Shown here one piece after another: positions 25,180-33,461 of a stretch of DNA of 64,000 nucleotides. A program made the position numbers and the translations under genes. The notes beneath the pieces are model-generated. The model saw only the letters and a program-made list of their open reading frames with translations, did not search any database and was not told where the DNA came from. Position 1 is the stretch's first letter. Every line of letters begins with the position of its first letter. The stretch covers positions 1,460,001 through 1,524,000 of the forward strand of contig NZ_AP019736.1 of assembly GCF_006542685.1 (NCBI RefSeq). The letters are read 5' to 3'. This DNA comes from Alistipes dispar (lineage in GTDB: Bacteria > Bacteroidota > Bacteroidia > Bacteroidales > Rikenellaceae).

Positions 25180-26946
25180 TTACCGGTTCAGCACCGGCTT
25201 GATGTCCTTCACGCGCAACTGCGTGGTGACCGTGCCGCGGTAGTGGTTCTCGACGATCTGGTAGCAGACGTCGATCGGACGCCCCGAGCGGACCCACTCG
25301 TAGTGGGTGGGCTGCTGGAAGGCGATGGCTTGCAGCCGCGTGTTGGGCTTCTGCCGCTGGATGAGGTCCATGCGCAGGTGTTCGCGCTCCATGCCCACCA
25401 GTTTGGCGTCGCCGTGGTTGCTCACGCCGTAGGTCACGAACACGGGCGACACGTTGCCCGGCCCGAAGGGCTGGAAGCGGTTCAGATCGCGGCGGAAGGC
25501 CGGCGTGACGTCCGAGAAGAGCAGCTCGCTGTCGATGTCCACCTGCGGCATGAGCATCTGCGGGTCGATGTTCTCCTCGACGTAGGCGTTGAAGCGCCGC
25601 GTGAACTCTTCGACGTTTTCGGGCCGCATCGTCAGTCCCGCGGCGTACATGTGTCCGCCGAAGTTCTCCAGGAGGTCCGAGCACGACTCGACGGCCTGGT
25701 AGAGGTCGAAGCCCGGAACCGAGCGGGCCGAGCCCGTCACGAATCCGTTGCTCATCGTCAGCACCACCGTCGGGCGGTAGTAGGTCTCGATCAGGCGCGA
25801 GGCGACGATACCCACGATGCCCTTCATCCAGCGCGGGTTGTAGATCACCGTGCTCTTGAGCTGTTTCATCGCGGGGTTGCGCTCGATGTAGTCGTGCGCC
25901 TCCTGCGTCACGGAGCGGTCGATCGACTTGCGGTCCTGGTTGTAGGAGTCGATGACGTTGCCGAACTCCTCGGCGACGCTTTCGTTGCCCTCGATGAGCA
26001 GCTCGACGGCCGCATGTCCGCCCGATGGCGAGGCGTTCTCGTCGTTCTCGTCCATCCGCATCCGTCCGGCGGCGTTGATCCGCGGGCCGATCTTGAATAC
26101 GATGTCGTCGATGGTGATGTTGTGCTTGTCCAGTCCGCAGATCTTGATGATCGACAGCAGCCCCTTCGACGGTTCGCGGTTGAGGTTCTTCAGCCCGAAG
26201 TGGGCCAGGATGCGGTTCTCGCCCACGAGCGGCACGATGTCCGAGGCGATCGACACGACGAGCAGGTCCAGCAGGTCCAGGATCTGCTCGAAGGGGATGC
26301 CGTTGCGCTGCGCATAGGCCTGCACGAGCTTGAAGCCCACGCCGCAGCCCGACAGTTCGTCGAACGGGTAGGAGCAATCGACCCGCTTGGGGTCCAGAAC
26401 GGCTACGGCGCGGGGAATCTCCTCGGCCGGGAGGTGGTGGTCGCAGATGATGAAATCCACGCCCTTCGTCTTCGCATAGACAACCTTTTCCGTGGCTTTA
26501 ATGCCGCAGTCCAGGGCGATGATGAGCCCCACGCCCTTGCGGGCCGCGAGGTCGATCCCTTTGACCGAAATGCCGTAACCTTCGGTATAGCGGTCGGGAA
26601 TGTAGAACATCAGGTTTTTGTGCCCGATCTGGCGCAGGAACTTGTAAACCAGCGCGACGGCCGTGCAGCCGTCCACGTCGTAGTCGCCGTAAACCATGAT
26701 CTTCTCGTGGTCGCGCACGGCGCGCTCGACCCGCTCGACCGCCTTGTCCATGTCCTTCATCAGGAACGGATCGTGGAGGTCCGCGAGGTTGGGTTTAAAG
26801 AACTTGTCCGCCTTTTCTACGGTGTCTATGCCTCTCTGTACGAGTAGATTGGCCAGCACGGGCGAAATCCGCAGCGCGGCAGCGAGCATGGCTGCCGTCG
26901 CGGGGTCGCCCTGAGGCTTCACTACCCAGCGTTTTTCTGTAGGCAT
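25180..26946 (-). CDS. recJ: Single-stranded-DNA-specific exonuclease RecJ
   Basis: 5'-to-3' ssDNA exonuclease for recombination and mismatch repair. The 588-residue protein has the normal length. DHH phosphoesterase motifs are present in order: VYGDYDVDGCTA (near 80), ALDCGIK (near 152), ICDHHLPAEEIP (near 175), then the DHHA1 domain with GGHMYAAGLTMRPEN (near 432) and a C-terminal OB-like domain. It lies 8 bases after lipB and is the last gene of the lipA-lipB-recJ operon. Confidence 0.95.
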   Translation of the reverse strand: MPTEKRWVVKPQGDPATAAMLAAALRISPVLANLLVQRGIDTVEKADKFFKPNLADLHDPFLMKDMDKAVERVERAVRDHEKIMVYGDYDVDGCTAVALVYKFLRQIGHKNLMFYIPDRYTEGYGISVKGIDLAARKGVGLIIALDCGIKATEKVVYAKTKGVDFIICDHHLPAEEIPRAVAVLDPKRVDCSYPFDELSGCGVGFKLVQAYAQRNGIPFEQILDLLDLLVVSIASDIVPLVGENRILAHFGLKNLNREPSKGLLSIIKICGLDKHNITIDDIVFKIGPRINAAGRMRMDENDENASPSGGHAAVELLIEGNESVAEEFGNVIDSYNQDRKSIDRSVTQEAHDYIERNPAMKQLKSTVIYNPRWMKGIVGIVASRLIETYYRPTVVLTMSNGFVTGSARSVPGFDLYQAVESCSDLLENFGGHMYAAGLTMRPENVEEFTRRFNAYVEENIDPQMLMPQVDIDSELLFSDVTPAFRRDLNRFQPFGPGNVSPVFVTYGVSNHGDAKLVGMEREHLRMDLIQRQKPNTRLQAIAFQQPTHYEWVRSGRPIDVCYQIVENHYRGTVTTQLRVKDIKPVLNR

Positions 26947-26954
26947 ACGAATTG

Positions 26955-27725
26955 TTATTTATATATTTCAACATTTAATATCTCGCTTAAATGGGTCAAA
27001 ACCCGTGTTTTGACTTCGTTCATGGGGACCTCGCGTCCCGTTTCCGAGGCGATCGACGCCACGCCGCGGTCCGTGAATCCGCAGGGGTTGATGCGCGAGA
27101 ACCACCTCAGGTCGGTCGAGACGTTCAGCGCGAACCCGTGCATGGTGACATAACGCGACGAACGCACTCCTATTGCGCATATCTTGCGCGGGCGTCCCTC
27201 TCCGTCCGGTGTGGCCCCCTCGCCGATCCAGACGCCCGAAGCGCCTGCGATGCGGCCCGCGGCGATGCCGTAGCGGGCCGTCGTGCGGATCACGGCCTCC
27301 TCCAGCGAGGCGATGTATTCCCTCAGGCCGATCCCGAGCCGTTCGAGGTCGAGAATCGGGTAGCAGACCAGCTGCCCCGGGCCGTGGAAGGTGATGTCGC
27401 CGCCGCGGTCGATGTGAAAGAACTTCGCGCCCATCGCTTCGAGCGCCGCCTTCGGGATGAGCAGGTTCTCCGCACGGCCGCTCTTGCCGAGCGTATAGAC
27501 CGGCGGATGCTCCACCAGAAGGATCGTGCCGGCATCCTCCGCCGGGATCGCCGCTCCGTCCGTTTCCCGGGCGGCATCGGCCGCGGAAGACTCTGTTCCG
27601 GTCGCGTTCCGGACGGTATCGGCCGCGGGCCGCTTGCGGGCCGTGAGGCTGTCGAACAGGGTCTGCTGTAAATCCCAGCAGGCTTTGTAATCCATCTGTC
27701 CGAGGTCCCGGAAGGAGACTTTCAT
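26955..27725 (-). CDS. lipB: Lipoyl(octanoyl) transferase with an unusual insertion
   Basis: Moves octanoyl groups from acyl carrier protein to lipoate-dependent enzymes. The protein has 256 residues. Family motifs are EHPPVYTLGKSG, RGGDITFHGPGQLV, KICAIGVRSSRYVTMHGFALNV (with the catalytic Lys) and INPCGFTDRGVAS (nucleophile Cys). Between the N-terminal helix and the first motif there is an extra stretch of roughly 35-40 residues (about 29-66) rich in Ala, Asp, Glu and Thr, where the family normally has a short linker. The ATG at 27725 overlaps the lipA stop (ATGA), which decides this start over longer frames. Confidence 0.93.
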   Translation of the reverse strand: MKVSFRDLGQMDYKACWDLQQTLFDSLTARKRPAADTVRNATGTESSAADAARETDGAAIPAEDAGTILLVEHPPVYTLGKSGRAENLLIPKAALEAMGAKFFHIDRGGDITFHGPGQLVCYPILDLERLGIGLREYIASLEEAVIRTTARYGIAAGRIAGASGVWIGEGATPDGEGRPRKICAIGVRSSRYVTMHGFALNVSTDLRWFSRINPCGFTDRGVASIASETGREVPMNEVKTRVLTHLSEILNVEIYK

Positions 27726-28609
27726 CGCTGCAACCCTTTCACGCTCCGGAGAGCCTCTTCGGCCATGTACGACGACCGCACCAGCGGCGCGCTCGCACAA
27801 TAGCTGAAGCCCATCTCCAGCGCTCGGAGTCTGTACCATTCGAATTTTTCGGGAGTGATGTACGCCGCTACGGGGTAGTGCTCCAGAGTGGGCCGAAGGT
27901 ACTGACCGAGTGTTACAATACGCACGCCCGCTTCGCGCAGGTCGCGCAGTGTTTGCAAAACTTCGTCATCGTTCTCGCCGAGTCCGACCATCAGTCCGCT
28001 TTTCGTCACGACACCCTCTTCCGAGAGGTGGCGCAGCGTCTCCAGACTGGTGCGGTACTTCGCCCTGGAGCGCACCACGGGGGTCAGTCGCTCGACGGTT
28101 TCGATGTTGTGCCCGATGATGTCGGGCTTCGACGCCGCGACCGCGTCCAAAAGTTCGGGGCGGGCGTCGAGATCGGGAATAAGGAGCTCAATTACGGCGT
28201 CGGGATTCTGCGAGCGGATGGCCTCCACCGTGGCGGCCCAATGGCTGGCGCCGCCGTCCGGGAGGTCGTCGCGCGTCACGGATGTTACGACGACATACCG
28301 GAGTTTCATCAGTGCGACGCTTTCGGCCACGCGGGCGGGCTCTCCGGCGTCGGGGGCGAGGGGACGTCCCGTTCGGGTGGCGCAGAAGCGGCAGCCCCGC
28401 GTGCAGATGTCGCCCAGAATCATGAAGGTCGCGGTCCTCCGGCTCCAGCATTCCGCCTGGTTGGGGCACATGCCGCTGCTACAGATCGTGTGCAGCCTGT
28501 GCTTCTCGACGATATGCCGCACCTCGGCCCATTCCGGGGTACGGTGGAGCCGGATCTTCAGCCATCCGGGTTTTTTCAGTGCGTCCGCCCTGTCATAAAA
28601 CTTCGGCAT
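27722..28609 (-). CDS. lipA: Lipoyl synthase
   Basis: Radical SAM enzyme inserting two sulfurs into protein-bound octanoyl groups. The 295-residue protein has both iron-sulfur signatures: CSSGMCPNQAEC for the auxiliary cluster (about 40-51) and CTRGCRFC for the SAM cluster (about 67-74), followed by VVVTSVTRDDLPDGGASH and the C-terminal RSSYMAEE with the Ser ligand. It overlaps lipB by 4 bases, so both lipoylation steps are translationally coupled. Confidence 0.97.
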   Translation of the reverse strand: MPKFYDRADALKKPGWLKIRLHRTPEWAEVRHIVEKHRLHTICSSGMCPNQAECWSRRTATFMILGDICTRGCRFCATRTGRPLAPDAGEPARVAESVALMKLRYVVVTSVTRDDLPDGGASHWAATVEAIRSQNPDAVIELLIPDLDARPELLDAVAASKPDIIGHNIETVERLTPVVRSRAKYRTSLETLRHLSEEGVVTKSGLMVGLGENDDEVLQTLRDLREAGVRIVTLGQYLRPTLEHYPVAAYITPEKFEWYRLRALEMGFSYCASAPLVRSSYMAEEALRSVKGLQR

Positions 28610-28635
28610 TTAAGTTCATTATTTTCCAATTGATG

Positions 28636-28643
28636 CAAAAATA
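28636..28643 (-). promoter_or_regulatory. Candidate -7 box of lipA
   Basis: TATTTTTG on the minus strand at 28643-28636, 27 bases upstream of the lipA ATG, in an A/T-rich patch. A -33 TTTG at the usual spacing is not visible, so this rests on the -7 match alone. Confidence 0.4.
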
Positions 28644-28669
28644 AGAAAAAATATCGGATATTCCTTGTG

Positions 28670-28837
28670 ATCGGCCCTTTTTCTTGCACGGCCGGGAGAC
28701 GGAAGGGCGCGGCGGTCGGCGGGCCGGTTTCCCGGCACGGCCCGGAAGGGGGCGGGAGCGGTGCGCGGCCGGGGACGGCGGTTTCCCGTTCCCATGCGCT
28801 TCCGGGAGGGATTCGGCCGGCGGCGGAGGACGAAAGA
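28670..28837. other. G+C-rich non-coding stretch upstream of lipA
   Basis: Lies between the small-RNA-like unit at 28838-28915 and the lipA promoter. Short open frames exist here but are Gly/Arg-rich, carry no ribosome-binding site and resemble nothing I know. I see no gene. Confidence 0.4.
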
Positions 28838-28915
28838 AGAGGCCGGATACCGGGCGGTATCGGGCCTCTCTGGTTAGGTTAGTTAGGTTAATGAGAGTGG
28901 GAATCCCACATTCGT
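28838..28915 (-). ncRNA. Candidate small RNA or attenuated leader with seven-residue mini-ORF
   Basis: Downstream of a canonical minus-strand promoter lies a unit of about 78 bases. It contains an almost leaderless mini-ORF from 28911 (Met-Trp-Asp-Ser-His-Ser-His-stop) whose first codons overlap a 13-base near-perfect palindrome (28897-28909). A repeated CTAAC-type tract (28870-28890) comes next, and then a stem (28838-28851 with 28856-28869, one mismatch) followed by TTCTTTC. This could be an independent short RNA or a leader/attenuator for lipA about 230 bases further on. No known RNA family was recognised. Confidence 0.45.
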
Positions 28916-28920
28916 TGAAA

Positions 28921-28952
28921 CAAAAGTAATCCGAATTTTACGAAAAACCAAA
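28921..28952 (-). promoter_or_regulatory. Canonical promoter of the small-RNA/leader unit
   Basis: On the minus strand TTTG (28952-28949), 20 bases, then TACTTTTG (28928-28921). Both boxes and the spacing fit the Bacteroidota consensus. It points toward lipA, not toward the AraC gene. Confidence 0.65.
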
Positions 28953-28970
28953 TTTTTCGGGAGGTTTTTC
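28942..28970 (-). terminator. Possible terminator of the AraC-family gene
   Basis: An 8-bp stem (28942-28949 with 28963-28970) with a 13-base loop and, on the minus strand, a T-rich 3' arm followed by GTAAAATT. It lies 74 bases after the regulator's stop and overlaps the -33 region of the promoter at 28921-28952. Confidence 0.4.
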
Positions 28971-29043
28971 CGAAAACGGGGCGTGCTCCGTTCGCAAATC
29001 GTAATTAAAAATTTTGAATAACTACGAATTTATAAGTTTTTGA

Positions 29044-29970
29044 TTAAAGCGCCTCGCGGATCGCCTCGTTCTCCTGCACCTGTCGCATGACCGGCTTCGG
29101 TTCGCTGTCCGGCGTCGAGAGGTGGCGGTGGCGGTACGTGGCGGGTGTCATCTGGTACTCCTTCTTGAAGAGCTTGATGAAATGCGACGTATTGGGGAAG
29201 GTGCACTCGTTGCCGATCTCCGAGACGGATTTCGACGTCGAGATCAGCAGCAGACGCGAGTGCATCAGCCGCTGGCGGATGTACCACTTGTGGGGAGGCA
29301 TCTGGAAGTGGCGGCGGAACTCCTTCTTGAACGAGGTCAGCGACCGGTTGGTGAGTTTGGCCAGCTCCTCGATCGAGATGTCCTTGAAGATGTGGTCGTA
29401 GATGATCTGTTCGAAGTTCTCCTTCGCCGCGTCGATGTTGCTCAGCAGTTTGCTCTTGATGCAGCAATCCTCGTGCGAGGCGATCAGATAGATCAGTTCG
29501 GTCATCTTGATGCTCTCGCCGGTCTCGTCGTGGCGGCACTCCTCGTCGCGCAGATAGTTGTTCGCATTGATGAAAAAGTTGCGCAGCGAGTTCCATGCGG
29601 GCATGGCGACGTGCGTGCGGTTGCGGCAGTTTTCGCACGAATGCTCGTTCGAAATGTTCAGCCCGTAGGTGATGTTCAGGTGCATGAGGATGCGTTGCAG
29701 GTCCCCGGGCGTGTAGTAAAAGAGCACCTCTTCGTAGGGTTGTCCTCCTTCGGGCACGTTTTCGATATAGTGGTGGCCGATGCCCAGATAGAAGACGTCG
29801 CCGCGCGAAAGTGTCTGACGTTTATCCCCGTCGTAGATGTATTTGGTGCCGCGGAGGATGTAACCGATTGCGTAACGCGAGAGGATCTGGGATTGGATTC
29901 CGTTGTGAAGCGATTCTAAATACTTCACGATCATCGGCTGTTGTGCCGATGAAGTCATTGAATTCTTCAT
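29044..29970 (-). CDS. AraC-family transcriptional regulator
   Basis: DNA-binding regulator of 308 residues. The C-terminal third carries two helix-turn-helix motifs: SIEELAKLTNRSLTSFKKEFRR (split around residue 205) and SEIGNECTFPNTSHFIKLFKKEYQMTPATYR near 245-275. The N-terminal part (about 1-180) resembles the cupin-like sensing domain of the family (YIYDGDKRQTLSRGDVFYLG) and has a Cys pair (CENC) and further Cys residues that might sense metal or redox state. No neighbour is an obvious target. Two minus-strand -7-like boxes (TATATTTG at 30033-30026 and TAAATTTG at 30085-30078) lie upstream. Confidence 0.9.
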   Translation of the reverse strand: MKNSMTSSAQQPMIVKYLESLHNGIQSQILSRYAIGYILRGTKYIYDGDKRQTLSRGDVFYLGIGHHYIENVPEGGQPYEEVLFYYTPGDLQRILMHLNITYGLNISNEHSCENCRNRTHVAMPAWNSLRNFFINANNYLRDEECRHDETGESIKMTELIYLIASHEDCCIKSKLLSNIDAAKENFEQIIYDHIFKDISIEELAKLTNRSLTSFKKEFRRHFQMPPHKWYIRQRLMHSRLLLISTSKSVSEIGNECTFPNTSHFIKLFKKEYQMTPATYRHRHLSTPDSEPKPVMRQVQENEAIREAL

Positions 29971-30126
29971 GCTAATTGTAATTTAAGTTTTTTTGAACAG
30001 AGCGTTGCGTCACCTTGTTCAACTTCAAATATACAATTAAAACTTTTTAATCTACCATAGCGTATAGCACAAAAAGGCAAATTTAACTAAATGCGCCCGT
30101 TTTGACTATCATGCAGACTAAATAGA
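29971..30126. other. A/T-rich intergenic region upstream of the AraC gene
   Basis: Low G+C compared with flanking genes. It holds the two -7-like boxes for the AraC gene but no -33 at the right spacing, which would suit an activator-dependent or autoregulated promoter. No gene or terminator is clear. Confidence 0.4.
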
Positions 30127-31224
30127 TTATTGTAAAATGGATGAGATCAGGGTAAAGGCGAGTAAAATCAGGTAGAGCGGCCAGACGATGGCCCGGTGAA
30201 TCCGGACGAAAAGGAACGGCAGCAGGATGGCGGCCGGCACGGCGATCAGCGTCGTGTCGGTCCGTACGGCGCCGGGGCCGCAGAGGACGGCGGCGGTCAG
30301 CGCCAGCAGAACGATGTTGTAGATGAGAATGAACCGGGGCTTCGTGCCGACGGCGTAGAGGTCCGAAAGGACGAACAGCGCGGCGAGCAGCCCGAGCGCT
30401 CCGATCGCGGCCGTCGGCAGCAGGTTCGGCAGGGGCAGCGCGGAGAAGAGCGCGAGCGGTCTGCCGGCGAGGAAAGCGGTCCCGAGATACGAAAGCGGAG
30501 CGGAGAACTCCCCGCCCGCTCCCCAGTTGATGTAGCAGAGCGCGGCGGCGGGCAGCAGTAGCCCGGCGCAGGCCACGGCCGCTTCGCGCAGCGTCCGCCG
30601 GAAGATCAGCACGGCCAGCGGCAGGGCGGCCGCCAGCGGCAGGGCCGCGGGCAGCAGCAGCGGCAGCGTTCCGAGATAGAGCGAAGCCCGGAACACGGCG
30701 TCGAAGGCGTATCCGTTGCGGAACGAGCGGCAGTAGTTCTTGGTGGCGAAGGCCAGCAGGGCCGCGCCCGCGAGTGCGGTCAGGAAGTCTCCTCCGAATC
30801 CCGGAGCGCAGGCGGCGATGGCATAGAGCGGGATGGCGAGGCAGGTTCCGACCGAGTAGAGGTTGTTGCGCACGGTGAGTCTCCCCGTGCACATGCCGCC
30901 GAAGATCAGGAGCAGTCCGCCGATCCAGCGGGCCCATCCCGGGTGGTTGTGCTGAAATTGCGACGACCATACCGCCGGCATCCGCACGGCGAGTCCCGGG
31001 CGGACGTTTTCCGTCTCCGCAGGTTCCGTCCCGGGGGCATCGTTCCGCTCCCGGAGCGCGACCGGGGGCGTTTCCGTTCCGCTTGCCGCCGCACAGTCCG
31101 TCGTCGGTGGGATGATCCGATCCGGCAGGGCGTGCGGATCCGCTCCCCGCATTGCGACGACGGCAATCAGGAGGAGGGTCAGAAAAGCCGGAACGAGCGG
31201 CTGTCGGGCGATGTCGAATCTCAT
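30127..31224 (-). CDS. Polytopic membrane protein of unknown function
   Basis: A 365-residue inner-membrane protein with one N-terminal hydrophobic segment, an extracytoplasmic spacer of about 70 residues (Pro, Thr and Glu-rich) and then about eight to nine Ala/Leu-rich segments (from about 95 to the end). I do not recognise the family with certainty; the layout resembles Bacteroidota proteins found next to rnhB. I chose the ATG at 31224, because TACATTTG on the minus strand at 31253-31246 looks like a -7 box and would put the transcript start after the alternative upstream ATG at 31248. It is divergent from rnhB. Confidence 0.72.
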   Translation of the reverse strand: MRFDIARQPLVPAFLTLLLIAVVAMRGADPHALPDRIIPPTTDCAAASGTETPPVALRERNDAPGTEPAETENVRPGLAVRMPAVWSSQFQHNHPGWARWIGGLLLIFGGMCTGRLTVRNNLYSVGTCLAIPLYAIAACAPGFGGDFLTALAGAALLAFATKNYCRSFRNGYAFDAVFRASLYLGTLPLLLPAALPLAAALPLAVLIFRRTLREAAVACAGLLLPAAALCYINWGAGGEFSAPLSYLGTAFLAGRPLALFSALPLPNLLPTAAIGALGLLAALFVLSDLYAVGTKPRFILIYNIVLLALTAAVLCGPGAVRTDTTLIAVPAAILLPFLFVRIHRAIVWPLYLILLAFTLISSILQ

Positions 31225-31291
31225 GACGGTATGGACGTATCGTGGCAAATGTAGCTAAAAATGCCGGAATATTGTGTATTTTTGCATCGCT

Positions 31292-31891
31292 ATGTTGGAG
31301 AATCAATTTCAGTACGAGCTGACGGAGGCGGGATGCGACGAGGCCGGGCGAGGTTGTCTGGCTGGACCCGTGTTCGCCGCTGCGGTGATTCTGCCGCCCG
31401 ATTTCCACGATCCGCAGCTCAACGATTCGAAACAGATGACCGAGCGGAACCGGGACCGGTTGCGGGCCGTCATCGAACGGGAGGCGGTCGCCTGGGCGGT
31501 CGAGGCCGTATCGGCCGCACGCATCGACGAGATCAATATTCTGAACGCTTCGTTCGAGGGAATGTCGCTGGCCGTGGCGCGGCTCGATCCTGCGCCGGCG
31601 TTTCTGGCCATCGACGGCAACCGGTTCCGCACACGGCTCGGAATTCCTTTCCGCTGCATCGTGAAGGGCGACGGCAAATACGCCGACATCGCGGCGGCTT
31701 CGGTGCTCGCCAAGACGCACCGCGACGAATATATGTACCGGCTTGCCGAGGAGTTTCCCCAATACGGCTGGGCGCGGAACAAAGGGTATCCCACCCGGCA
31801 GCACCGGCTGGCGATCCGCGAGTTCGGGCTTACGCCGCACCATCGCCTGACCTTCAACCACGAAATCGACCAACTGGAGTTCGGTTTCTGA
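31292..31891 (+). CDS. rnhB: Ribonuclease HII
   Basis: Cleaves RNA in RNA-DNA hybrids and removes misincorporated ribonucleotides. The 199-residue protein has the family motifs: CDEAGRGCLAGPVFAAAV with the first two catalytic acids (Asp and Glu, near 14-16), LNDSKQMTERNR, FLAIDGNRF with the third Asp, and KGDGKYADIAAASVLAKTHRD. I chose MLENQF at 31292 over an ATG 18 bases upstream, since TATTTTTG at 31277-31284 looks like a -7 box and would exclude the earlier start. The message would then be nearly leaderless. Confidence 0.95.
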   Translation: MLENQFQYELTEAGCDEAGRGCLAGPVFAAAVILPPDFHDPQLNDSKQMTERNRDRLRAVIEREAVAWAVEAVSAARIDEINILNASFEGMSLAVARLDPAPAFLAIDGNRFRTRLGIPFRCIVKGDGKYADIAAASVLAKTHRDEYMYRLAEEFPQYGWARNKGYPTRQHRLAIREFGLTPHHRLTFNHEIDQLEFGF

Positions 31892-32311
31892 CGTCCTCCG
31901 GCATCGTGCGAAGAAGAAGACGGACGGTCCCTTCCGGAAAGCCGTTTGCCGTCCGGGTGCTTTCGCCGCCGGGGCCCCGCCGAACGGTTTTCTGTCGGCG
32001 GATTTTCTGCCGGATGGCTTTTCGGACAGCGGATTCTGCCGTCCGTATCTTTGTTGTGAGCCGGAACCTTCCGGTAGCGGGGCGCTTGTGTTTTTCGGGG
32101 TTTGTTTGCCGGGTGTCTGCATGTCGCGGCTGTTGGAGGAGTGTTTCGACCTTCGCCGCGTTGCTCCGATTGGATCGTATGGGGCCTTGGGGGCCCGTTC
32201 CCGGGTTTGGATGGACGCCTTCCGTGCCGGATTGTGCCGGATTGTTCCGGACCGTCGTCCTGTCCTCCGTGTCCGGACGGTGGCAGGAACGGGGCGAGGC
32301 GCCTTTCGGGT
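31892..32311. other. 420-base non-coding stretch after rnhB
   Basis: No credible gene. Several open frames exist but are Arg/Pro/Gly-rich without ribosome-binding sites. A plus-strand TATCTTTG at 32046-32053 matches a -7 box, though nothing recognisable follows before the convergent ExbD terminator. An 11-base unit (TGCCGGATTGT) is repeated in tandem around 32225-32246. It could be a decayed gene or an unrecognised RNA. Confidence 0.35.
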
Positions 32312-32346
32312 AAAAGAAAAGAGCAGACCGAAACGGCCTGCTCTTT
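32312..32346 (-). terminator. Rho-independent terminator of the exbB-exbD operon
   Basis: A 13-bp stem (32318-32330 with 32334-32346, one G-U pair in RNA) with a three-base loop, followed on the minus strand by TCTTTTA. It lies 24 bases after the last ExbD gene. Confidence 0.9.
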
Positions 32347-32370
32347 CCGTTGAGAGTTCTTCCGGTCGGA

Positions 32371-32841
32371 TCAATAACCCAGCGACTTGGCAGCCGCATA
32401 GGAAATCTTCAGGGCGTTGGCACGACGCAGCTCCTGCTTGACGTCGGTCACGATACCCATCTTCGTGGACTGGTCGGCCTTGAGGCACACCGTCATCGAA
32501 GCGCGGTCGGCCTCGCTGAGCTTGTCGCGCTCGGCGGCCACGAAGTCCAGAATGTCCCGGGTCGTTTTGTACGAATCGTTCAGCTGGATGCGCGGAGCGG
32601 TTCCGAACTGCGCCTGCATGGCCAGCGTCGGCTGACCGATGTGGATGTAGCTGACGAGCGATTTCTTCTCCAGCTTCTGCACTTCGGTCGCTTCGGGAAG
32701 TTTGTATCTCACCAGCAGCTCCTGATCGCGCATGGTCGTCGAGACCATAAAGAAGAAGAGGATCATGAAGATCACGTCGGGAAGCGATGCGGTCGAGATA
32801 GGGGGCAGACTCTTGTCGCCCTTCTTTTTCATTACTGCCAT
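32371..32841 (-). CDS. exbD: ExbD/TolR-type biopolymer transport protein, second copy
   Basis: Part of the proton-driven motor that energises TonB-dependent outer-membrane transport. The 156-residue protein has a cytoplasmic N-terminus, one membrane segment with the key Asp (LPDVIFMILFFFMVSTT, residues about 24-40) and a periplasmic domain. It follows the first ExbD gene by 3 bases. Clients would include the SusC proteins of this genome. Confidence 0.92.
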   Translation of the reverse strand: MAVMKKKGDKSLPPISTASLPDVIFMILFFFMVSTTMRDQELLVRYKLPEATEVQKLEKKSLVSYIHIGQPTLAMQAQFGTAPRIQLNDSYKTTRDILDFVAAERDKLSEADRASMTVCLKADQSTKMGIVTDVKQELRRANALKISYAAAKSLGY

Positions 32842-32844
32842 AGC

Positions 32845-33450
32845 TTACTTCTTTATGTTACGCGGTTCGGCCTCCGAAATCTTCAGGGGCACTGCTTTGG
32901 ACACTGCATTGCGCTGATCCTCGTTGAGCTCCGAGAACTTTGCGCCGAATTTGCGTTGGGCCACGTCGTCACGCACTTCGTTGAACGCGCGCGTGAGCTC
33001 GTTCTGCACCATGATATAGGCCTGATAGCCCGTATCGCGGGTGGTCTGCAGGGAAACGACGCCTTCGCTTACCGGATAGGTCCATTTGCTGCCGTCGGCC
33101 ATGTCGATCTCGCGATCGACCTTCTCGGGCAGGTTCTCGTCGTCCATCGGGTTGGTGATGAACTCCTTGGCCATATCCTTCAACTGGCCGAGCACGATCT
33201 GCTCCTGCTTGCCCGGAACTCCCGCCATGATGTTGCCGCTACCCGAAATGAGCACCAGGAACAGGTTGCGCTCCTTGACCTTGATCTCCTCCTGCTGTTG
33301 GTTCTCGGGAGGCATCGGCGGAAGCATACGCATCAGACCCGTATCGGTGTTCATGGTAGTGGCCACCAGGAAGAAGATAAGCAGCAGGAAGGAGATGTCG
33401 GCCATCGAACCGGCATTGATTTCCTGTACCTTTCTTTTATTAATAGCCAT
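32845..33450 (-). CDS. exbD: ExbD/TolR-type biopolymer transport protein, first copy
   Basis: A 201-residue ExbD homologue with the single membrane helix near residues 16-38 (GSMADISFLLLIFFLVATT, including the proton-carrying Asp) and a longer periplasmic part than the second copy, containing a PENQQQEEIKVKER linker. Two different ExbD subunits in series are common in Bacteroidota and may form a mixed pair in the motor. It is 11 bases after the small membrane protein gene. Confidence 0.92.
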   Translation of the reverse strand: MAINKRKVQEINAGSMADISFLLLIFFLVATTMNTDTGLMRMLPPMPPENQQQEEIKVKERNLFLVLISGSGNIMAGVPGKQEQIVLGQLKDMAKEFITNPMDDENLPEKVDREIDMADGSKWTYPVSEGVVSLQTTRDTGYQAYIMVQNELTRAFNEVRDDVAQRKFGAKFSELNEDQRNAVSKAVPLKISEAEPRNIKK

Positions 33451-33461
33451 CGTTCACTCCA

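Noticed and set aside
28667..28929. Two small plus-strand frames upstream of the AraC gene
   Set aside because: Gly/Arg-rich composition, no ribosome-binding site, and they lie opposite the predicted small-RNA unit.
32088..32441. Plus-strand frames after rnhB following the -7 box at 32046
   Set aside because: They cross the exb terminator into the ExbD gene in antisense and show no family features.
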